Part shown: piece after piece, positions 1-6,342 of the stretch
How the letters are laid out: every line of letters starts with the position of its first letter
Numbering within the stretch: the stretch's first letter is position 1
Source: Flavobacteriales bacterium UBA7690
GTDB lineage: Bacteria > Bacteroidota > Bacteroidia > Flavobacteriales_F > PHOS-HE28
DNA: 20,998 nucleotides
Direction of reading: 5' to 3'
NCBI GenBank assembly: GCA_002482775.1
Contig: DLGQ01000016.1
Coordinates: 1-20,998, forward strand
Position numbers and translations under genes: made by a program
The notes under the pieces: model-generated
What the model was told of the DNA's origin: nothing
Database searches by the model: none
Seen by the model: only the letters and a program-made list of their open reading frames with translations

Positions 1-74
1 GAGGAGAAAGGGGTAAGCGTGATCAACCCGGCTGCCATGGTGGTACCGGGGATCACGCTTACCCCTTTCTCCTC
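1..74. repeat. 24-bp perfect inverted repeat at the window edge
   Basis: Bases 1-24 and 51-74 are exact reverse complements. Inside them, CCCGG (27-31) pairs with CCGGG (46-50) after a two-base bulge, leaving a 14-base loop. The structure lies within the 3' part of the HMA lipoprotein frame, and the outer arm begins exactly at base 1. It could be a strong hairpin, but its position suggests an assembly fold-back at a contig end. Confidence 0.85.
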
Positions 75-506
75 GGCCTTTGGCGCCTCTACGGAAGTAG
101 CACCAGCCGCGGCCACCTGTTTGGTGATCTTCACGGCCACCACTTTGTACTGCCCATCGTACAGGCTTTGGATCGTTTCGATCATCTGCTCATCGGTCAC
201 CTTGGTGGCATCGTATTGCACAATGGCATGGTCGTTCTCATCCCCTTCGATGAAATCGATCTCCGTGGAATTGACACCAGGCAGCTTGGCCAGCGCCTTC
301 TTGATGGAACCACCGCACATCATCTCACAGCTCATGCCGGAAATGCTGATATCGGCCAAGGTCGTGGGTACACCACTTGAAACAGCCACCTCCTCCACCA
401 CGCGTTCGATGGTGCTGGTAGCGGCTTGCTGCATGGGCTCGGGAGCACTACCCGCACAGGAGAAGAGGGTGGCGGCGAGTAGCGGAAGGAAGTGGCGCAG
501 GTTCAT
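1..506 (-). CDS. HMA-domain (heavy-metal-binding) lipoprotein, partial
   Basis: The frame starts at ATG (504-506) and runs off the left edge, giving about 168 visible residues. Residues 1-17 look like a lipoprotein signal ending in LFSC, so Cys17 would be lipidated and the protein anchored to a periplasm-facing membrane. Residues 50-128 fit one heavy-metal-associated domain (beta-alpha-beta-beta-alpha-beta), with GMSCEMMC at 57-64 as the metal site. The usual motif is GMxCxxC. Here the two cysteines are three residues apart. Such domains bind Cu(I) or similar soft metals and hand them to transporters. A TATCTTTG promoter-like motif lies 47-54 bases upstream. The last visible part is encoded inside a perfect inverted repeat at the contig edge, so the final ~25 residues may not be real. 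The family call is solid; the metal and partner are inferred. Confidence 0.75.
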   Translation of the reverse strand, partial: MNLRHFLPLLAATLFSCAGSAPEPMQQAATSTIERVVEEVAVSSGVPTTLADISISGMSCEMMCGGSIKKALAKLPGVNSTEIDFIEGDENDHAIVQYDATKVTDEQMIETIQSLYDGQYKVVAVKITKQVAAAGATSVEAPKAEEKGVSVIPGTTMAAGLITLTPFS

Positions 507-552
507 AACGGTCGGTATTCAGTGGTAGGACGTCCGAACAACGAAGAGGTTA

Positions 553-560
553 CAAAGATA
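553..560 (-). promoter_or_regulatory. Bacteroidota-type -7 element upstream of the HMA lipoprotein
   Basis: Read on the minus strand this is TATCTTTG, a full match to the TAnnTTTG -7 consensus of the Bacteroidota primary sigma factor. It lies 47 bases before the ATG at 506. No clear -33 TTG was found at the expected distance, so the call rests on the -7 box and its position. Confidence 0.45.
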
Positions 561-578
561 GTGTCGGGCACCTCCGGA

Positions 579-586
579 TATCTTCG
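579..586 (+). promoter_or_regulatory. -7-like element directly before the EamA transporter start
   Basis: TATCTTCG matches TAnnTTTG except for one pyrimidine change and ends seven bases before the ATG at 594. Transcription from it would begin at or near the start codon, giving a nearly leaderless message. It supports choosing ATG 594 over the upstream in-frame GTG at 492. The -33 element was not identified. Confidence 0.35.
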
Positions 587-593
587 CGGCCTG

Positions 594-1499
594 ATGCCCG
601 TAGGGACCGACCGCCGGACCGTTTGGTCCCTCTTACTGATCCTAGCCCTGATCTGGGGCAGTTCGTTCATCTTGATGAAGCGCGGCCTTTTCCACGACGG
701 CCAGCCGGTGCTGACCCCATGGCAAATGGCTTCGGCGCGGCTGCTGATCGCGTGGTTGGCGCTGAGCCCCTTGCTTTTCAAGCATTTCGGACTGTTCCGC
801 GCGCATTGGCTACCGTTATTGGGCACGGGTCTACTGGGCAATGGCATTCCAGCGTTCCTCTATGCCATGGCACAGACGCGCATAGAAAGTTCGCTCAGTG
901 GCATGTTGAACAGCCTGACGCCGCTGTTCACGCTGGTGGTGGGTGTACTGATCTTCCGCAGCCGGGTGCGTGCCGGGCAGGTGATCGGTGTAGGGCTCGG
1001 CTTGTTGGGCGCGGTGGGCCTCATCATCATGGACCCCGATACCGGTTCGGTCAGTTGGTCGCCGTATGCTGTGCTCCCGGTCATCGGCACACTGCTCTAC
1101 GGCTGTAGCGCGAACATCGTGAAACACAAGTTGTACATGTTGCCGGCCGCGGCCACGGCAGCCTTGGCGCTCACGTTCGTGGGTCCCATCGGTGCGGTCG
1201 GCTGCCTGCTCACGGACCTGCCCACAACACTAGTGGAACATCCGCAAGCCATGCGTTCGCTGGGCTTCGTGGCAATGCTGGCCGTGCTCAGTTCGGCCCT
1301 GTCGCTGGTCCTGTGGAACGCACTGTTGAAGCGGACGAGCGCGGTGTGGGCATCGTCCGTCACCTACCTGATGCCGATCGTGGCCATTGGCTGGGGCGTG
1401 CTGGATGGCGAAACCGTTTCCCTCGCGCAGATCCTGATGATCGGGTTGGTCCTCAGCGGCGTCTACCTGGTAACGGCAACGGACAAGGTCCGTGGCTGA
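594..1499 (+). CDS. EamA/DMT-family transporter
   Basis: This 301-residue protein is almost entirely hydrophobic, with about ten predicted membrane helices in two similar halves, the architecture of drug/metabolite transporters with two EamA domains. The signature W-G-S-S-F near the start of helix 1 (residues ~21-25) is typical of the family. Length is normal for EamA permeases. ATG 594 is preferred over the in-frame GTG at 492, because the extra N-terminal residues are hydrophilic, overlap the divergent HMA gene and are not needed for helix 1; a promoter-like TATCTTCG also sits just upstream. It presumably exports or imports a small metabolite across the inner membrane. The substrate cannot be told from sequence. 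The gap to the next gene is only 26 bases. Confidence 0.85.
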   Translation: MPVGTDRRTVWSLLLILALIWGSSFILMKRGLFHDGQPVLTPWQMASARLLIAWLALSPLLFKHFGLFRAHWLPLLGTGLLGNGIPAFLYAMAQTRIESSLSGMLNSLTPLFTLVVGVLIFRSRVRAGQVIGVGLGLLGAVGLIIMDPDTGSVSWSPYAVLPVIGTLLYGCSANIVKHKLYMLPAAATAALALTFVGPIGAVGCLLTDLPTTLVEHPQAMRSLGFVAMLAVLSSALSLVLWNALLKRTSAVWASSVTYLMPIVAIGWGVLDGETVSLAQILMIGLVLSGVYLVTATDKVRG

Positions 1500-1513
1500 A
1501 ACCAGAGACTTGC

Positions 1514-1521
1514 CATCTTTG
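1514..1521 (+). promoter_or_regulatory. -7-like element directly before the GT2 gene
   Basis: CATCTTTG lies four bases before the ATG at 1526 and matches the TAnnTTTG -7 box at all but the first base. The context CTTTGCGCC-ATG is a common arrangement before Bacteroidota genes and supports this start. No -33 TTG is visible at the right spacing. Confidence 0.35.
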
Positions 1522-1525
1522 CGCC

Positions 1526-2272
1526 ATGTACAAGGGAAAAAAGGTGATCGTCGTACTGCCCGCCTACCGGGCGGCGCTCACGTTGAAGCAGACGTACGAG
1601 GAGATCCCTTTCGACCTGGTGGATGAGGTGGTGCTGGTGGACGACAAGAGCCCGGACAACACGGTGGAGGTCGCCCGCACGTTGGGCATCAAGCACATCG
1701 TGGTACACCAGAGGAACCGCGGTTACGGCGGCAACCAGAAGAGCTGCTACGACAAGGCACTGGAACTGGGTGGCGATATCGTGGTGATGCTCCATCCCGA
1801 TTACCAGTACACCCCGAAGCTGCTGGCCAGCATGATCACGTTGATCGGCAACGAGGTCTATCCCGTGGTTTTCGGTTCCCGGATCCTCGGTGGTGGCGCG
1901 CTGAAAGGGGGCATGCCGATGTACAAATACATCTTCAACCGGATGCTCACCCTCTCGCAGAACCTGTTGATGGGCGAGAAGCTGAGCGAATACCACACGG
2001 GTTACCGCGCCTACTCGGGTGCTGTGTTGCGCAGCGTGGAGTACAACAAGCTCTCGGACGATTTCGTGTTCGACAACCAGATCGTCGCACAGATCTTCTG
2101 GAAGGGCCATTCGATCGCGGAGATCACCTGCCCCACGAAGTATTTCGAAGAGGCCAGCAGCATCAACTTCAGCCGCAGCATGACTTACGGACTGGGTGTA
2201 TTGGCGGTGAGCTTCCGCTACTTCTTCGCGCGGATCGGTTTGATGAAGTGGTCCATCCTCGGCAGTCGCTGA
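1526..2272 (+). CDS. GT2 glycosyltransferase, dolichyl/undecaprenyl-phosphate sugar synthase type
   Basis: The 248-residue protein has a GT-A fold of family 2. It opens with VIVVLPAYRAALTL (residues 7-20), followed by the nucleotide-binding acidic pair in VLVDDKSPDNT (37-46) and a HPDYQ motif (90-94) at the place where polyprenyl-phosphate mannose/glucose synthases carry DxDxQ. The first aspartate is thus replaced by His90. There is no long C-terminal membrane domain, so the enzyme is cytosolic or peripheral. Enzymes of this type move a sugar from a nucleotide donor to a lipid phosphate. The following gene encodes an ArnT/PMT-like transferase that uses such lipid-linked sugars, so the two probably act in sequence. 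Start ATG 1526 follows a promoter-like CTTTG; upstream in-frame starts lie inside the transporter gene. The sugar is unknown. Confidence 0.82.
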   Translation: MYKGKKVIVVLPAYRAALTLKQTYEEIPFDLVDEVVLVDDKSPDNTVEVARTLGIKHIVVHQRNRGYGGNQKSCYDKALELGGDIVVMLHPDYQYTPKLLASMITLIGNEVYPVVFGSRILGGGALKGGMPMYKYIFNRMLTLSQNLLMGEKLSEYHTGYRAYSGAVLRSVEYNKLSDDFVFDNQIVAQIFWKGHSIAEITCPTKYFEEASSINFSRSMTYGLGVLAVSFRYFFARIGLMKWSILGSR

Positions 2273-2283
2273 GCGTTGGCCGC

Positions 2284-2291
2284 TACCTTCG
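2284..2291 (+). promoter_or_regulatory. -7-like element directly before the ArnT-like gene
   Basis: TACCTTCG lies four bases before the ATG at 2296 and matches TAnnTTTG with one change. Together with similar boxes before the two preceding genes it suggests near-leaderless transcription and supports ATG 2296. No -33 element was recognised. Confidence 0.35.
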
Positions 2292-2295
2292 GCCC

Positions 2296-3939
2296 ATGCC
2301 TTCCCCGGGTCGCATCCAGTTGATCATCGCCGCAGCCGCGGCGCTGTTCTTCATCCCCGGGCTCGGGGCGGTACATCTCTTCGATTGGGACGAGATCAAC
2401 TTCGCGGAGATCGCGCGGGAAATGCTCGTCACCGGCAACTGGGCGCAACCCCTGATCGACTACCTGCCGTTCCACGAGAAGCCGCCGCTCTTCATCTGGA
2501 TGCAAGCGATCTCCATGAAGGCGTTCGGCGTCGGGGAATTCGCGGCACGGCTCCCGAACGCGATCTGCGGCATCATCACGTTGATCGTGATCTTCCGGAT
2601 CGGTGCCCGACTTCGCGGCTCGTTGTTCGGGACACTTTGGGTACTGGCCTACATCGGGTCCATCCTTCCGCACCTCTACTTCCGCAGCGGCATCATCGAT
2701 CCGTGGTTCAACCTGTTCATCTTCCTGGGTATCGATTCGCTGATCGGTTGGATCCGCGAGGAACGCGCCCCTGCCACCGGCCGCGGGGGACGTTTTGCGG
2801 CACTCACCGGAGTGTTCCTCGGCTTGGCCGTGATGACGAAAGGCCCTGTCGGCCTCCTTATTCCAGCACTTGCCTTCGTGGTGTACTGGATCCGCTCAGG
2901 GTTCAAGCGGCCGTTCGGTATGGTGCAGATCGGTGGTGCTGTTGCAGCGCTGCTGATCACGATCGGGTGTTGGGCCGTGATCGATCTGCTCCGCAACGGC
3001 CCGGAGTTCATCACCGGTTTCTTCTGGCGGCAAGTGGCCATCTTAAGCACGGAAGATGCCGGTCACGGTGGATTCTTCGGCTACCACTTCGTTGTTCTGT
3101 TGCTCGGTTGTTTCCCGGCATCGGTCTTCGCGTTGCAAGAACTGATAAAACCCACACGGAGCGAACAGCCGCTGGCGAACGACCATCGCCATTGGATGGT
3201 GATCCTCTTCTGGGTGGTGCTGATCCTCTTCAGTCTTGTGCGAACGAAGATCGTCCACTACAGCAGCCTCTGCTATTTCCCGCTCACCTACCTCGCAGCC
3301 TTGCAACTCGAACGGATCTGGAGAAAACAGGAGAGCTTCGGCTGGTCACGGTTCGTGGTGGGCATCCTGGGGACCTTGATAGCGGTGGTGTTCATCATCG
3401 TTCCCTTCGTAGGTCAACGCATCGAACTGCTTGAACCGCTCTTGGCGAAAGACCCCTTTGGCCAAGCTAACCTCGCAGCGCAGGTGAGTTGGACCGGCAT
3501 GGAAACGATGGCCGGAGTTCTGCTTCTTGCCGTATTGATCATCGCGCATTCGTTGCACAGCAGGGGCCGCACGCGCCATAGTCTTGTCCTCGTTTTCGCG
3601 GGAACGGCGCTCTTCATCACCACCACGCTCTACTTCTTCATCAACCGGATCGAGGGGTATTCGCAACGTGCGGCGATCGAATTCTTCGAGGCTCGACAAG
3701 GCGAAGCGTGCTATGTGATCACCAAGAACTACAAGAGCTACGCGCAACTCTTCTACACCCGAAAATCACCAGTGCTCGACGCACGCGCGCACGACGAAAC
3801 GTGGCTGCTCCATGGCGACATCGATCGGCCGGTGTACGTGGTCTGCAAGATCACCAGTGTTGAAGAAGTGGGCGCGATACCTACCTTGAAGGAGATCGGC
3901 CGCAAGAACGGTTTCGTCTTCTTCCGCCGAGACCCATGA
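2296..3939 (+). CDS. ArnT/PMT-like integral membrane glycosyltransferase
   Basis: This 547-residue protein has many hydrophobic helices and the hallmarks of the GT-C superfamily. The first extracytoplasmic loop holds FDWDEINFAEIAREM (29-43), whose Asp-Glu pair corresponds to the catalytic acid region of ArnT-type enzymes, followed by HEKPPLFIW (60-68), a strongly conserved ArnT/PMT_2 motif. The last ~100 residues form a soluble tail. Length matches ArnT (about 550). Such enzymes take a sugar from a polyprenyl-phosphate carrier and attach it to lipid A, a protein or another surface glycan on the periplasmic face. The gene directly upstream encodes a likely synthase of the lipid-linked donor. 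ATG 2296 is preferred over an in-frame GTG at 2248 that would overlap the upstream gene. The stop overlaps the next start by four bases (ATGA). The acceptor is unknown. Confidence 0.85.
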   Translation: MPSPGRIQLIIAAAAALFFIPGLGAVHLFDWDEINFAEIAREMLVTGNWAQPLIDYLPFHEKPPLFIWMQAISMKAFGVGEFAARLPNAICGIITLIVIFRIGARLRGSLFGTLWVLAYIGSILPHLYFRSGIIDPWFNLFIFLGIDSLIGWIREERAPATGRGGRFAALTGVFLGLAVMTKGPVGLLIPALAFVVYWIRSGFKRPFGMVQIGGAVAALLITIGCWAVIDLLRNGPEFITGFFWRQVAILSTEDAGHGGFFGYHFVVLLLGCFPASVFALQELIKPTRSEQPLANDHRHWMVILFWVVLILFSLVRTKIVHYSSLCYFPLTYLAALQLERIWRKQESFGWSRFVVGILGTLIAVVFIIVPFVGQRIELLEPLLAKDPFGQANLAAQVSWTGMETMAGVLLLAVLIIAHSLHSRGRTRHSLVLVFAGTALFITTTLYFFINRIEGYSQRAAIEFFEARQGEACYVITKNYKSYAQLFYTRKSPVLDARAHDETWLLHGDIDRPVYVVCKITSVEEVGAIPTLKEIGRKNGFVFFRRDP

Positions 3940-5099
3940 GCGAAGACCTGTCATACATCCTCAACCACCTGGGCGAGGACCGGGAGAGCGGCTTCAATGC
4001 CGTTGTGCCGCCGATCGTGCAGAGCGGGAATTTCACGTACCCTACGGTGGAAGCCATGCGCGCTGCCGTGCAGAACGAGATGGACAAGCCGTTGTACACG
4101 CGTGGCTTCAATCCCACCGTGGCGATGCTACGTTCCAAGATCGCTGCACTGGAGCATGCCGAGGATGCCTTGGTGTTCGGCAGTGGTAGCGCCGCCATCG
4201 CCGCAGCTGTGCTGAGTTTCGTGAAGGCCGGTGATCACATCGTATGCGTACAGAAGCCCTACAGCTGGACCAAGAAACTGCTCGTTGAGCTTCTTGAGCG
4301 CTTCAACGTATCGCACACGTTCGTGGATGGGACCGATGCGGAGAACTACCGGCGCGCGATACGGCCGAACACGACGTTCTTCATCACCGAAAGCCCGAAC
4401 TCGCTCACCTTCGAGCTACAGGATCTGACAGCGGTAGCGACCATCGCGAAGGAGCACGGCATTATCACCCTGTGCGACAACAGCTACAGCAGCCCGCTCT
4501 TCCAGAACCCGATCGACCTGGGCATCGACCTGGTGGCACACAGCGCTACCAAATACTTGAACGGCCACAGCGATGTGGTCGCAGGTGTGCTTGCCGGCAG
4601 CCACAAGCACATCCGCCAAGTGATGACCAAGGAGTTCATGACCCTTGGTGCAGTGCCTTCCCCACACGACGCGTGGTTGCTCATGCGCGGACTGCGCACC
4701 TTGGAGCTTCGCGTACATCGCAGCGCCGATAGTGCAGCAACGGTGGCCCACTTCCTGGAAGGTCACCCCAGGATCAAGCGCGTTCATTGGCCCGGACTGG
4801 CATCCCATCCCCAGCACCAACTTGCTCAGCGACAGATGCGCCGTGTGGCTGGGCTGCTGACCATTGAATTGAACGCACCGGACGAAGCAGCTGTGGAACG
4901 CTTTTGCAACGGACTGGATCGCTTCTTGATGGCCGTGAGCTGGGGCGGTTACGAAAGCCTGCAGTGGCCCGTTTGTGCCCTGAAGGGTCCGGCCGGCTAC
5001 TTCACGGAGCTGCCCTTCACCATGGTGCGTTTGTACATCGGACTAGAAGATCCCGCTGCCTTGATCAGCGATCTGGATCAAGCGTTGGCGCTGATGTGA
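3936..5099 (+). CDS. Cys/Met-metabolism PLP-dependent (trans-sulfuration family) enzyme
   Basis: The 387-residue length and motifs fit the cystathionine gamma-synthase/lyase family (fold type I). Visible are YTRGFNPT (54-61), FGSGSAAI (81-88), DNSYSSPLFQNP (181-192) with Asp181 contacting the PLP ring nitrogen, SATKYLNGHSD (203-213) with the PLP-binding Lys206, SWGGYESL near residue 335 and VRLYIGLEDP near the C terminus. The usual YGGTY stretch after GDH is replaced by QKPYSWT (106-112), so substrate preference may differ from standard MetB/MetC/Mgl enzymes. It is a cytosolic enzyme of sulfur amino-acid metabolism by family. The start overlaps the stop of the ArnT-like gene (ATGA), so the two are translationally coupled although their functions seem unrelated. 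It ends five bases before a convergent gene, with no hairpin terminator visible between them. Confidence 0.85.
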   Translation: MSEDLSYILNHLGEDRESGFNAVVPPIVQSGNFTYPTVEAMRAAVQNEMDKPLYTRGFNPTVAMLRSKIAALEHAEDALVFGSGSAAIAAAVLSFVKAGDHIVCVQKPYSWTKKLLVELLERFNVSHTFVDGTDAENYRRAIRPNTTFFITESPNSLTFELQDLTAVATIAKEHGIITLCDNSYSSPLFQNPIDLGIDLVAHSATKYLNGHSDVVAGVLAGSHKHIRQVMTKEFMTLGAVPSPHDAWLLMRGLRTLELRVHRSADSAATVAHFLEGHPRIKRVHWPGLASHPQHQLAQRQMRRVAGLLTIELNAPDEAAVERFCNGLDRFLMAVSWGGYESLQWPVCALKGPAGYFTELPFTMVRLYIGLEDPAALISDLDQALALM

Positions 5100-5104
5100 G
5101 CACT

Positions 5105-6241
5105 TCACTCCTTCCACAGGCGAAGTACCCACGATCGTGCATCATCCACCAACTGGATGGAATACACGCCGTGTGCTAGAGCCGAAACATCCCATTCAAT
5201 TCCTGAGCCGCGGCTGAACGCATGAACCTTCTTACTAGCGTGTGTGCGGCCTGTGATATCGACGATGGACAGCATCGCACTTTGCCCGACATCCGCCGGG
5301 AGCGAGATGATGGGCCGATCGGTATTCCAACCACCCACCACGTGCATGCTACTACCTGGTTCAACGACCTGCTCTATTCCGGTCGGCACACAATTCTCCA
5401 CAACGATGCACAACAATGAGGTAGCATCAAGGCATGGTGCGATTCCAGCAACGGTGTACTGATAGCAGCCGGGTGGATCCACTCCTGGTACGAAAACGGG
5501 ACTGTGCGGAGCACCACCGAAAGCCCATGCGCCACCCACCTGTGGTTCCCCGCCAAGCCTATCGCGCAACAAGAAAGCCGGATCCGAAGAACAGACCACA
5601 TCGGTGGCGGAAATACCGGCATCTGCTGCTTGGCTTACTACGATGCAGTGCGTGGAAACATCCGAAGCACAAGGCGCGAACCCCATTACGGTGTAGGTAT
5701 AACAACCGGCGGGATCGACGTCCGGAACGAAGATCCCACTGTGTGCACTGCCTGCAGGGCTGGTCCAATACCCACCCTGATCAGGCATGCCGCCTACATG
5801 TTGGATCAGAATGACAGGCTGATCCGAAGAACAAAAGCTCATGAAGTTGTCCAACCCGGCGTTCGGTGGTTCAACAGTTGTGATCGGAAGCACATAGGCC
5901 ACACCGATGGTTGAGGGGTCCGATGCCACTATGCGGATCGCCCGACCTGTGCCAACGGTCAAGCCGGCGGGGAACGTACACGGGACCGCACCCGAGGTGG
6001 TGGCGGCAACGGTTCCAATACTTGTTGGCGTGTCAAAAGAACCTACCGCATCGGACAACTCGACCGTGAAGACATTGCCTGGACCGAACGGGTCGTTCAC
6101 CGTGTACTCCACCTCTAACGTCGGGCTTCCGCACACTACAAGTGGTGGCATGGGTTCGATCGTGATCTGAGCCGTTGCGAGAATTGCACTCGACAACAGG
6201 TTGATAAACACGAGAGAGCGATGGAGTAGAGGTGTGGTCAT
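5105..6241 (-). CDS. Secreted repeat protein with T9SS-type C-terminal sorting domain
   Basis: From ATG 6241 the protein has 378 residues. Residues 1-25 are a Sec signal peptide ending ATAQ. Two homologous ~75-residue units follow (about 128-203 and 208-282). Each has a CSSD motif, a GG-x-W segment, F-V-P-x-V-D-P-x-G-C-Y and a closing C-I-V-V. The paired cysteines could form disulfides. The last ~80 residues (300-378) resemble the type A sorting domain of the type IX secretion system: a G-G-W-N start, a D-I-T-G-R turn, L-A-H-G-V-Y-S-I-Q-L and a basic C-terminal strand. It is therefore likely exported to the cell surface or medium. The repeats resemble surface-adhesin modules of gliding Bacteroidota, but no enzyme is recognisable. 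An in-frame GTG/TTG extension to 6346 would bury the signal peptide and is rejected. Confidence 0.8.
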   Translation of the reverse strand: MTTPLLHRSLVFINLLSSAILATAQITIEPMPPLVVCGSPTLEVEYTVNDPFGPGNVFTVELSDAVGSFDTPTSIGTVAATTSGAVPCTFPAGLTVGTGRAIRIVASDPSTIGVAYVLPITTVEPPNAGLDNFMSFCSSDQPVILIQHVGGMPDQGGYWTSPAGSAHSGIFVPDVDPAGCYTYTVMGFAPCASDVSTHCIVVSQAADAGISATDVVCSSDPAFLLRDRLGGEPQVGGAWAFGGAPHSPVFVPGVDPPGCYQYTVAGIAPCLDATSLLCIVVENCVPTGIEQVVEPGSSMHVVGGWNTDRPIISLPADVGQSAMLSIVDITGRTHASKKVHAFSRGSGIEWDVSALAHGVYSIQLVDDARSWVLRLWKE

Positions 6242-6342
6242 GATCCGGGCTTCAAGGGATAACCTCGAAACTAGTACACATCGTTGCACATTGGCTCCCA
6301 CGATCGACCAATCGCTCCGGCGGATCGACCGTTCTGTTGCGC

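Noticed and set aside
2385..3434. Second plus-strand open frame (349 codons) inside the ArnT-like gene
   Set aside because: Arg- and His-rich translation without helices, while the overlapping frame shows ArnT/PMT motifs and membrane segments.
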